Assembly (NCBI GenBank): GCA_040255405.1
Contig: JBDZUX010000030.1
Coordinates: forward strand, 1 to 36,424
Origin: 66-474 sp040255405
GTDB taxonomy: Bacteria > Pseudomonadota > Gammaproteobacteria > Xanthomonadales > Rhodanobacteraceae
Length of the DNA stretch: 36,424 bases
Direction: 5' to 3'
The notes beneath the pieces are model-generated. The model saw nothing but the letters and a program-made list of their open reading frames with translations, ran no database searches and was not told where the DNA came from. Position 1 is the first letter of the stretch, and each line of letters opens with the position of its first letter. Shown one piece after another: positions 24,849 to 31,498 of the stretch. A program made the position numbers and the translations under genes.

Positions 24849-25084
24849 GCCCCAAGCATAGGCGCGATGCCGGACCACTGCATCCACGCTGCGCAAACGT
24901 CTCAAGGAAATGTCACCGTTCCAAAGAATTGACAATTTGCCTCAACGGCGCAATGGGGACGCCGATAAACGGGATACGACGTGCGCAAATGCCCGATGGC
25001 TTGCCGACCTCTCGTCGTCGTTGGGCAAATGCCAAGCGTGGATTCGGTGAGGCTGCTGCTTTGTCAAAGGACCGCAATGGTGCC

Positions 25085-26401
25085 ATGGACCCGATCCGGG
25101 GGCTGGTGTGCCTGCTGGCGCTCTCGGGATGCCTGGTGCTGTGGCATCACTACGGCATGAACCGGTCACTGCAGCTGACGGGTGCCGATCACCATGCGGT
25201 CTGGCCGTACGACGATCGTGCCATGGGCGGCCAAAGCATAGGCGCGGTCCGGAAGACGCCCTCCGCGCTCGAACTGCACTGCAAACTGAACGCCGACTAT
25301 GCCACGCCTTACTGCGGCTTCAGCGTGGCCCTGTCGGAGACCACCCGCGGCATCGACCTTTCGCGCTTCAGCACGATCGCGCTGGACATCGATACCCCCG
25401 GAACGGACAAGCTGCCGGTACGGGTGTACCTGCGCAATTTCGATCCGCACTACGCGCGCCAAGGCGACCCGGCTTCGCTGAAGGTCAACCAGATGCAGTA
25501 CATCCCGCGCGAAGAACCGCACCCCTTGATCCTGCCGCTGAAGATCTTCCAGGTTGCGCCGTGGTGGATCGGAAGCCGCGCCATCGCCCCCGCCGATTCG
25601 ATGCCGGATCTTCGCAACGTCACCGTGCTGGAAGTGGCCACGGGCGATTTCGCGATGGCCGGCGACTACACGGTCAGCGTCAAATCCATCGCATTCCACG
25701 GCAAATGGATTTCGATGCTGCAATTGCTGTCTGCAATCCTGGCGGCGTGGACCATCGCCGCATTGTTGTTCGTGACCGGCGGCATTGTCCGCTCGCGTCG
25801 GGCGATGCGCGCCATCCAGCGCGAAAAACAGGAGCTGGAACGCGTCAACGCCGCGCTCGAATTGCAGCGCCAGGAACTCGAAGCGGCAGCCACCCACGAC
25901 GATCTCACCGGCCTGCACAACCGCGCCGGTTTGCGCAACAGCCTGTTCACCCTGGTACTGCAGGCGCGCGCGAAGCAGAACGCATTGTCGGTGATCTTCG
26001 TGGACGTCGATCACTTCAAATCCGTCAATGACCGCTACGGTCACCTCGCCGGTGACGAATTGCTGGCGGAACTCGCGGCATTCCTGAAGGGCCACACGCG
26101 CGAGGACGATGGACTGTGCCGCTGGGGTGGCGAGGAGTTCGTGCTGGTGTGTGCCGACACGCCGCTGCATGCCGCATTCAATATCGCCGAAAAGCTTCGG
26201 GTGCTGATCAGCCGCAACCTGTGGTCGAACAAACTCGACCTGACCTGCAGCTTCGGCGTCGCGCAAATGGAGCCGCAGGAAGACATCGGCAGCCTGTTCC
26301 GGCGCGCCGACGCGGCGCTGTACCACGCGAAGCAGAACGGCAGGAACCGCGTTGCCTACAGCACGGGCGCGATGATCGTGGCGCTGGACCGCGCCGCCTG
26401 A
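25085..26401 (+). CDS. Membrane-bound diguanylate cyclase with periplasmic sensor domain
   Basis: A 438-residue cyclic-di-GMP synthase. One membrane segment (about 6-22) leads to a periplasmic beta-rich domain (about 24-208), then a second membrane segment (about 211-235), a short coiled coil (245-268) and a GGDEF domain. The active-site motif is GGEEF (348-352), and an inhibitory I-site RxxD (Arg339-Asp342) sits five residues before it, so the enzyme should be active and product-inhibited. The periplasmic domain resembles CIA30/galactose-binding-like folds, suggesting a soluble or sugar ligand, but that is a weak impression. Start ATG 25085 is tentative, since AAGG is 14 nt upstream. It converges on the PAT-like gene with 7 bp between. 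Confidence 0.9.
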   Translation: MDPIRGLVCLLALSGCLVLWHHYGMNRSLQLTGADHHAVWPYDDRAMGGQSIGAVRKTPSALELHCKLNADYATPYCGFSVALSETTRGIDLSRFSTIALDIDTPGTDKLPVRVYLRNFDPHYARQGDPASLKVNQMQYIPREEPHPLILPLKIFQVAPWWIGSRAIAPADSMPDLRNVTVLEVATGDFAMAGDYTVSVKSIAFHGKWISMLQLLSAILAAWTIAALLFVTGGIVRSRRAMRAIQREKQELERVNAALELQRQELEAAATHDDLTGLHNRAGLRNSLFTLVLQARAKQNALSVIFVDVDHFKSVNDRYGHLAGDELLAELAAFLKGHTREDDGLCRWGGEEFVLVCADTPLHAAFNIAEKLRVLISRNLWSNKLDLTCSFGVAQMEPQEDIGSLFRRADAALYHAKQNGRNRVAYSTGAMIVALDRAA

Positions 26402-26408
26402 AACGCGC

Positions 26409-26924
26409 TCAAAGCAGGCGTTGCCAATACGCGACGTCGATCCAGCGGCCGAACTTGAACCCGTTCTCGCGAAAGTGCGCGACCTGGGTGAAACCAAGTT
26501 TTTCGTGCAAGGCGACGCTCGCCGGATTGGGCAGCGCGGCGCCGCCGATCACGCAATGGATGTTGCGCCGGCGCAGCTCATCAAGCAGACCGCGGTACAA
26601 CGCGGCGCCGAGTCCGAGACCGACAGATGCGGGCGCGAGATAGATCGAACTCTCGACCGAAAACCGGTAGCCGATGCGCGTTTTCCAGGGCGAGGCATAG
26701 GCGTAGCCGGCCGTGTCGCCGTCACGTTCGAGCACCAGCCACGGCAATTTTTCGAGAACCGCAGCCATGCGCGAGCGCATGTCGGCCACCGCAACCGGTT
26801 GCTCCTCGAACGTCACGATCGTGTCGGTGACGTAATGGTTGTAGATGGCGCAGACAGCGGCGGCATCCGTCGCCGTCGCCATGCGGATCGTGCCGGCCGC
26901 GCGGGCCATGCTTTCAAAGCTCAT
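26409..26924 (-). CDS. Phosphinothricin-acetyltransferase-like GNAT
   Basis: A 171-residue GNAT of the PAT/MddA/YncA group, known to N-acetylate phosphinothricin, methionine sulfoximine or methionine sulfone. Family marks are AIYNHYV near the start, TFEEQP, a SVESSIYLAP core strand, the Gly-rich CoA loop VGLGLGAALY, and GGAALPNPASVALHEKLGF followed by GFKFGRWIDVAYWQ. The ATG at 26924 overlaps the amtB 3' end by 11 nt (ATG 26909 is the alternative), placing it as the last gene of glnA-dinB-amtB. Phosphinothricin and methionine sulfoximine both inhibit glutamine synthetase, so co-expression with glnA suggests protection of that enzyme. The substrate itself is inferred. Confidence 0.85.
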   Translation of the reverse strand: MSFESMARAAGTIRMATATDAAAVCAIYNHYVTDTIVTFEEQPVAVADMRSRMAAVLEKLPWLVLERDGDTAGYAYASPWKTRIGYRFSVESSIYLAPASVGLGLGAALYRGLLDELRRRNIHCVIGGAALPNPASVALHEKLGFTQVAHFRENGFKFGRWIDVAYWQRLL

Positions 26925-28266
26925 AAGCCGATTCGCCGTGGCTGCTGATGTCGAGCCCCTGGCGCTCCGCATCGTGATGGACCCGCAGGCCGAGCAGCCG
27001 ACGGGCGGCGAAAAATGCGACAAGGGCGACGAGCCCCGACCACGACACGGTAATCGCCACGCTCAACGCCTGCACCCCGAGTTGACGGAACACGGCATAG
27101 GCTGCCGTGCCGGTGCCACCCAGTGCGGGGGAAGTGAACACGCCGGTCAACAGCGCGCCGGCGATGCCGCACACGCCGTGGATGCCGAACACATCCAGTG
27201 AGTCGTCCGCCCGCAACCGGCGCTTCAAAACGTTGACGCCCCAGAATCCGGCCAGGCCGCCCGCGCCACCGATGCACAAGGCGCCGCCGATCCCGACGCT
27301 GCCGCAGGCCGGCGTGATCGCCACCAGGCCCGCTACCAGGCCGGATGCCGCACCCAGCATCGATGCGCGTTTGCGGAACATGGCTTCGACCGCGCTCCAC
27401 GCCAGCACGGCTGCCGCGGCCGCAACCATGGTGTTGAGGAAGGCCAGCGCGGCGACGCCGCTGGCCTCCAATGCGGAACCCGCGTTGAAGCCGAACCATC
27501 CGACCCACAGCAGCGCCGCGCCGGTGTACGTCAGCGGCAAGCTGTGCGGCGACAGGCGTTCGCGCCCGAATCCGATGCGCGGTCCCAGCATGTACGCACC
27601 GACCAGACCGGCCACGCCGGCGTTGATGTGCACCACCGTGCCGCCCGCGAAGTCCAGCGCCCCCATGCGGAACAGCCAGCCCGCCGGCGCCCACACCATG
27701 TGCGCCAGCGGCAGGTAGGCAAACGTGAACCACAGCGCGGTGAACAGCAACACCGCGGAGAAACGCGCTCGTTCGGCAATGGCGCCCACCACCAGCGCGC
27801 AACTGATCGCCGCGAACGCACCCTGGAACGCGACGTAGACGTACTCGGGAATCGCCGCGCCCGGACTCGACGTCGCCGTCAGCGAACCGGCATCGACGCC
27901 GTGCAACATCAGCTTGCCGAAGTCGCCCATCAACGCGTCGCCACCATCGAACGCCACGCTGTATCCGTAAGCGATCCACAGCACGATCGCGAGCGAGGCG
28001 ACCACCAGCACCTGCATCAATACCGACAGGATGTTCTTGGCGCGCACCAGCCCGCCGTAGAACAGCGCCAGCCCCGGCGCGATCATCAGCGCCACCAGCA
28101 AAGTGGCGACCAGCATCCAGGCCGTGTCGCCCTTGTCCACCGTCGGGGTTCGCGCGAGCGCACACGCGGGCGCCAACATCGAGGCCGCGATCGCGAGGCG
28201 CGACATCCATCGCGCTGCAGGCACGAGGTTGGTCCGACCGTGCGTTTCAGGCGTGCGTGCCGCCAT
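26914..28266 (-). CDS. amtB: Ammonium transporter AmtB
   Basis: A 450-residue Amt/Rh channel moving ammonium across the inner membrane. About 11 membrane segments are visible after a likely N-terminal signal sequence. The twin-His pore residues are in VHINAGVAG and FGIHGVCGIAG; the periplasmic gate region includes AFQGAFAAISCALVVGAIAERA, and NTMVAAAAAVLAW is conserved. The start at 28266 overlaps the DinB-like gene by 20 nt; ATG 28206 would give a shorter signal peptide. The PII gene glnK, normally directly upstream, is missing here: upstream is a DinB-like gene and then glnA. It is probably transcribed from the glnA sigma-54 promoter. Confidence 0.95.
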   Translation of the reverse strand: MAARTPETHGRTNLVPAARWMSRLAIAASMLAPACALARTPTVDKGDTAWMLVATLLVALMIAPGLALFYGGLVRAKNILSVLMQVLVVASLAIVLWIAYGYSVAFDGGDALMGDFGKLMLHGVDAGSLTATSSPGAAIPEYVYVAFQGAFAAISCALVVGAIAERARFSAVLLFTALWFTFAYLPLAHMVWAPAGWLFRMGALDFAGGTVVHINAGVAGLVGAYMLGPRIGFGRERLSPHSLPLTYTGAALLWVGWFGFNAGSALEASGVAALAFLNTMVAAAAAVLAWSAVEAMFRKRASMLGAASGLVAGLVAITPACGSVGIGGALCIGGAGGLAGFWGVNVLKRRLRADDSLDVFGIHGVCGIAGALLTGVFTSPALGGTGTAAYAVFRQLGVQALSVAITVSWSGLVALVAFFAARRLLGLRVHHDAERQGLDISSHGESAYEL

Positions 28267-28759
28267 CGCGGCGTTCCGGATAGGTCAAGTGCAGGAAACG
28301 CGTGAAGGTATCCCGGGGCCGGTCCAGCCCGTGCGTGGCCAGCACGCGTGCGGCCATGCCCCGATGATTGCTGCCGTGCGTGAGCAGGTGCAGCAGCATT
28401 TCACCTACCCGCATCCGTCCGCGGTCACCGTCGGTGAACACAAACGGGATGTCGCGGGCAAGTTCCACCTCGTCGACTCGTTTGGTGTATGTGACGAGCC
28501 ACCCATCCACCTCGGCCATCGCCGCCCGCAACGCGGCGAGGGCAGGCGTCCCTGCGGTGTTGTCGGCGTCGAAGCCGTGCGGCTTGCCGGTGAGGTGGGC
28601 GATGAAGATGCGATCGACCACATGGGTGTGGTTGAGGATGCGCACGAAGAAGCGCGCATCCTCCTCCGGCAGCGCTTGCCATTGCCGCTCGCCGTGATCC
28701 AGCAGGTCCTGGTTCGCCCAGGCCTTGTAGCGGAAGGCGTCGGCGAACGGATGATCCAT
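28247..28759 (-). CDS. DinB-superfamily protein between glnA and amtB
   Basis: A 170-residue four-helix-bundle protein of the DinB/YfiT-like superfamily. Likely metal ligands are a His at 44 or 46 (ILNHTHVVDR) and His128 and His132 in LLTHGSNHRG, the usual three-His arrangement. Known relatives include thiol-S-transferases for bacillithiol and mycothiol and many proteins without function; the name comes from a Bacillus DNA-damage gene and does not imply repair. The ATG at 28759 lies 16 nt after the glnA stop and has GGGAG about 10 nt upstream; the 3' end overlaps amtB. Its place in a nitrogen operon is unusual. Confidence 0.82.
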   Translation of the reverse strand: MDHPFADAFRYKAWANQDLLDHGERQWQALPEEDARFFVRILNHTHVVDRIFIAHLTGKPHGFDADNTAGTPALAALRAAMAEVDGWLVTYTKRVDEVELARDIPFVFTDGDRGRMRVGEMLLHLLTHGSNHRGMAARVLATHGLDRPRDTFTRFLHLTYPERRDGGTHA

Positions 28760-28775
28760 CGCAGGCTTGCTCCCG

Positions 28776-30185
28776 TCAGATCGAGTAGTACATCTGGTAC
28801 TCGAGGGGATGCGTGGACGCGCGATACGCGGTGACTTCCTTCATCTTGGTCGCGATGTACGCGTCGATGAAGTCATCGCTCATCACGCCGCCGGCTTTGA
28901 GGAATTCGCGGTCGCGATCCAGCGCTTCCAGCGCGCCGTCGAGCGACGCGCACACCTGCGGGATGTTGCGCTCTTCTTCGGGCGGCAGGTCGTAGAGATC
29001 CTTGTCCATGGCCGGACCCGGATCGAGCTTGTTCAGGATGCCGTCGAGCCCGGCCATCATCAACGCGGTGAACGTGAGGTAGCCAGAGTTCATCGGGTCG
29101 GGGAAACGCACTTCGATGCGGCGGCCCTTCGGGTTCGAAACATACGGAATGCGGCACGACGCCGAACGATTGCGCGCCGAGTACGCCAGCATCACCGGCG
29201 CCTCGAAACCCGGCACCAGGCGCTTGTACGAGTTGGTGGTGGAATTGGAGAACGCGTTGATCGCGCGCGCGTGCTTGAAGATGCCGCCGATGTACCACAG
29301 CGCGAGCTGCGACAAGCCGCCATACAGTTCGCCCGCGAACAGGTTCTTGCCATCCTTCGACAACGACTGGTGGACGTGCATGCCCGAACCGTTGTCGCCG
29401 ACCACGGGTTTGGCCATGAAGGTGGCGGTCTTGCCGTTGGCGTGCGCGACGTTGCGGATCACGTACTTCATGGTCTGCAGTTCGTCGGCCTTGCGCAGCA
29501 GCGTGTTGAACTTGACGCCGATCTCGCATTGGCCCGCGTTGGCGACTTCGTGGTGGTGCACCTCGACCGCCTGCCCGAGCGATTCCAGCACGGTGCACAT
29601 TTCCGCGCGCAGGTCGTGCAGCGAATCCACCGGCGGCACCGGGAAATAACCGCCCTTCACGCCGGGGCGATGGCCGTGGTTGCCTTCCTCGTATTTGTAG
29701 CGCGAGGACCATGAAGCTTCTTCCGATCCGATCTCGTAGAACACGCGGCCCATGTCGTTCTGCCAGCGCACGGAATCGAAGATGAAAAATTCCGGTTCGG
29801 GTCCGAAGAACGCGGTATCGGCGACACCGGTGGACTTGAGGAACGCTTCCGCGCGCCGCGCAATCGAGCGCGGGTCGCGCGCGTACGCCTGCATCGTGGA
29901 GGGCTCCAGCACGTCGCACACGATGTTCATCTGCCTGTGGGCGGCGAACGGATCGATGAACGCCGTGGCCGGATCGGGCATCAACACCATGTCCGATTCG
30001 TTGATGCCCTTCCAGCCGGTGATCGACGAGCCGTCGAACATCTTGCCGTCCTCGAACGTATCGGCATCGAGCGCGTGCGCGGGGAACGACACGTGGTGCT
30101 CGATGCCGCGCATGTCGGCGAAGCGCAGGTCGATGAATTCGATCTTTTCGGACTTGATGGTTTCGAGAACCTTGTCGGCGGTCAT
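28776..30185 (-). CDS. glnA: Glutamine synthetase type I
   Basis: A 469-residue dodecameric glutamine synthetase making glutamine from glutamate, ammonia and ATP. FDGSSITGWKGINESDM (50-66) is the N-terminal signature; GPEPEFFIFD contains metal-binding Glu; VGDNGSGMHVHQSL is the ATP/metal segment; RRIEVRFPDP is conserved. Tyr398 in DLYDLPPEE is the adenylylation site, so activity is probably controlled by GlnE. Start ATG 30185 gives the exact family length; an in-frame ATG at 30239 would lie upstream of the mapped promoter. Transcription is predicted from the sigma-54 promoter at 30219-30234 with NtrC sites beyond it. dinB-like, amtB and a GNAT follow with minimal spacing. Confidence 0.98.
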   Translation of the reverse strand: MTADKVLETIKSEKIEFIDLRFADMRGIEHHVSFPAHALDADTFEDGKMFDGSSITGWKGINESDMVLMPDPATAFIDPFAAHRQMNIVCDVLEPSTMQAYARDPRSIARRAEAFLKSTGVADTAFFGPEPEFFIFDSVRWQNDMGRVFYEIGSEEASWSSRYKYEEGNHGHRPGVKGGYFPVPPVDSLHDLRAEMCTVLESLGQAVEVHHHEVANAGQCEIGVKFNTLLRKADELQTMKYVIRNVAHANGKTATFMAKPVVGDNGSGMHVHQSLSKDGKNLFAGELYGGLSQLALWYIGGIFKHARAINAFSNSTTNSYKRLVPGFEAPVMLAYSARNRSASCRIPYVSNPKGRRIEVRFPDPMNSGYLTFTALMMAGLDGILNKLDPGPAMDKDLYDLPPEEERNIPQVCASLDGALEALDRDREFLKAGGVMSDDFIDAYIATKMKEVTAYRASTHPLEYQMYYSI

Positions 30186-30218
30186 GGGCGGCTCGTGGGC
30201 GGGTGGATGGCTGGAAAG

Positions 30219-30234
30219 TGCAAGCGGCGTGCCA
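30219..30234 (-). promoter_or_regulatory. Sigma-54 (-24/-12) promoter of glnA
   Basis: Read on the minus strand, TGGCACGCCGCTTGCA is a full match to TGGCAC-N5-TTGCA with the correct GG/GC spacing. It would start transcription about 22 nt before the glnA ATG. NtrC-type sites lie roughly 80-110 bp upstream. Confidence 0.85.
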
Positions 30235-30284
30235 GTCATTGTAGCTTTTCAATCCAATGACTTGCAGGATGAAGCGAGCAATGA

Positions 30285-30301
30285 AGCACCATATTTGTGC
30301 A
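30285..30301 (-). promoter_or_regulatory. NtrC enhancer site 1 upstream of glnA
   Basis: AGCACCATATTTGTGCA on the plus strand is a near-perfect match to the NtrC palindrome TGCACCATATTGGTGCA. Its centre is about 85 bp upstream of the predicted transcription start. Confidence 0.75.
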
Positions 30302-30306
30302 ACAAT

Positions 30307-30323
30307 TGCACCATTTACGTGAA
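30307..30323 (-). promoter_or_regulatory. Weaker NtrC enhancer site 2 upstream of glnA
   Basis: TGCACCATTTACGTGAA keeps the left half-site TGCACC and part of the right half. Its centre is 22 bp, about two helical turns, from site 1, the spacing expected for cooperative NtrC dimers. Confidence 0.5.
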
Positions 30324-30332
30324 TGTTTGCCC

Positions 30333-30586
30333 TCAGCCCAGCCTTGCGCCCAAGGGCACCGGCTTGTCGGGCACGCACAGTGCGACGTCGCCGTTTGCAT
30401 CGTGAAACCGGTGGCCAGGCATTCGCTCATCAGCAGCCCGATCTGCTTCTTCGGAAAATTCACGACGCCCACCACCAGCTTGCCGACCAGGGTTTGCGGC
30501 GCGTACAGCCCGGTGGCCTGCGCGCTGGATTTGCGGAGGCCGATCTCGTCGCCGAAGTAGACCTGCAACACGTACGCGGGCTTGCG
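30333..30586 (-). pseudogene. csaA: csaA 3' fragment (tRNA-binding/chaperone-like), frameshifted and cut by the gap
   Basis: The minus strand encodes RKPAYVLQVYFGDEIGLRKSSA and VVGVVNFPKKQIG, the hallmark of CsaA, a dimeric tRNA-binding-fold protein linked to secretion. After LATGF the frame is lost; the expected ending (DANGDVALCVPDKPVPLG, stop at 30335-30333) is in the next frame. One missing G near 30404 explains it. About 27 N-terminal residues would fall in the N block. It is either a true pseudogene or a gene damaged by assembly error beside the gap. Upstream sequence to the right of the gap gives no convincing start. Confidence 0.75.
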
Positions 30587-30686
30587 NNNNNNNNNNNNNN
30601 NNNNNNNNNNNNNNNNNNNNNNNNNNNNNNNNNNNNNNNNNNNNNNNNNNNNNNNNNNNNNNNNNNNNNNNNNNNNNNNNNNNNNN
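30587..30686. other. Assembly gap (100 N)
   Basis: A run of 100 undetermined bases interrupting the csaA fragment. The length is probably nominal. The sequence to its right up to 30849 shows no supportable gene. Confidence 0.99.
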
Positions 30687-30849
30687 CGACGTGTTGTCGC
30701 ATCCGCAAAGGCATGCATACTAGCCGCCATGCAGCCGCGACGACGCGCAGGGACACCACGTTGATGCAGCCCATGGCTTCGCCCGGCGGAGCAGGGTGCG
30801 TCCGCGCAGCCGCCGTGGTACGCGACGCCCGCCCCGCATGGAGTCACCG

Positions 30850-31272
30850 ATGCTGCCCCTGTGGCTGAAAGCCTTCCATGTCATCGGGGTGGTCACCTGG
30901 TTCGCGGGCCTGTTTTACCTGCCGCGGCTGTTCGTGTATCACGCGGAAGCGGACGAAGCCTCGATCCGCGAGCGCCTCAAGGTGATGGAACGGCGCCTGC
31001 TGGTGATGACCCACATCGGCGGCGCACTGGCCGTCGCGTTCGGCATTGCCACGCTCGTCGCGGAGCCGTTCTACCTGCATGCCGGCTGGCTGCACCTGAA
31101 ACTGCTGCTGGTGCTGCTGCTGCTCGTCTACCACGCGCTGCTGGTGAAGCTCACCCGCGCATTCGCCCACGACCATTGCCGCTGGTCGTCACGCCAGCTG
31201 CGCGGCTTCAACGAGATCCCCGGCGTGCTGCTCCTGGCGATCGTGATCCTGGCCGTGGTCAAGCCGTTCTAG
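30850..31272 (+). CDS. hemJ: Protoporphyrinogen oxidase HemJ
   Basis: A 140-residue membrane protein with four membrane segments that oxidises protoporphyrinogen IX to protoporphyrin IX in haem synthesis. The family start LPLWLKAFHVIGVVTWFAGLFYLPRLFVYH is clear, with His10; HLKLLLVLLLLVYH holds Lys84; the essential His and Lys of characterised HemJ proteins probably match these two. The last segment ends IPGVLLLAIVILAVVKPF. ATG 30850 was chosen because GGAG lies 7 nt upstream; an ATG at 30838 has no such site. Length is normal. It is followed by 226 bp without a gene before the signalling pair. Confidence 0.92.
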   Translation: MLPLWLKAFHVIGVVTWFAGLFYLPRLFVYHAEADEASIRERLKVMERRLLVMTHIGGALAVAFGIATLVAEPFYLHAGWLHLKLLLVLLLLVYHALLVKLTRAFAHDHCRWSSRQLRGFNEIPGVLLLAIVILAVVKPF

Positions 31273-31466
31273 CGCGATCACCCTCGCTCGCCGCTTCGCT
31301 GAGTCTGCCGTTCACCGGCCCGCGTTCGGGATCGCCAAACCCCGAGCGGCCCGCCATGGCCCGGCGTTTCACGACAACGGTGTCGAATCCGCTTTGCCGG
31401 CCACGGATCCCTTGCCCGGCGCGAAGCAAGCGGCACGCCGGACACACTTCCGCCCTTGCGCCTTGC

Positions 31467-31472
31467 TATAGT
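31467..31472 (+). promoter_or_regulatory. Extended -10 promoter before the REC-GGDEF-EAL gene
   Basis: TATAGT preceded by TGC forms an extended -10 element, about 20 nt before a plausible transcription start next to GGGGAG and the ATG at 31499. No good -35 box is seen, as is common for extended -10 promoters. Confidence 0.45.
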
Positions 31473-31498
31473 TTTGCCGAAGCGGGGAGTTTCCCAAC

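Noticed and set aside
24925..24960. A sigma-70 promoter for the diguanylate cyclase from TTGACA at 24929
   Set aside because: The -35 box is perfect, but nothing like a -10 box is found 16-18 bp downstream, and the gene starts 150 bp away.
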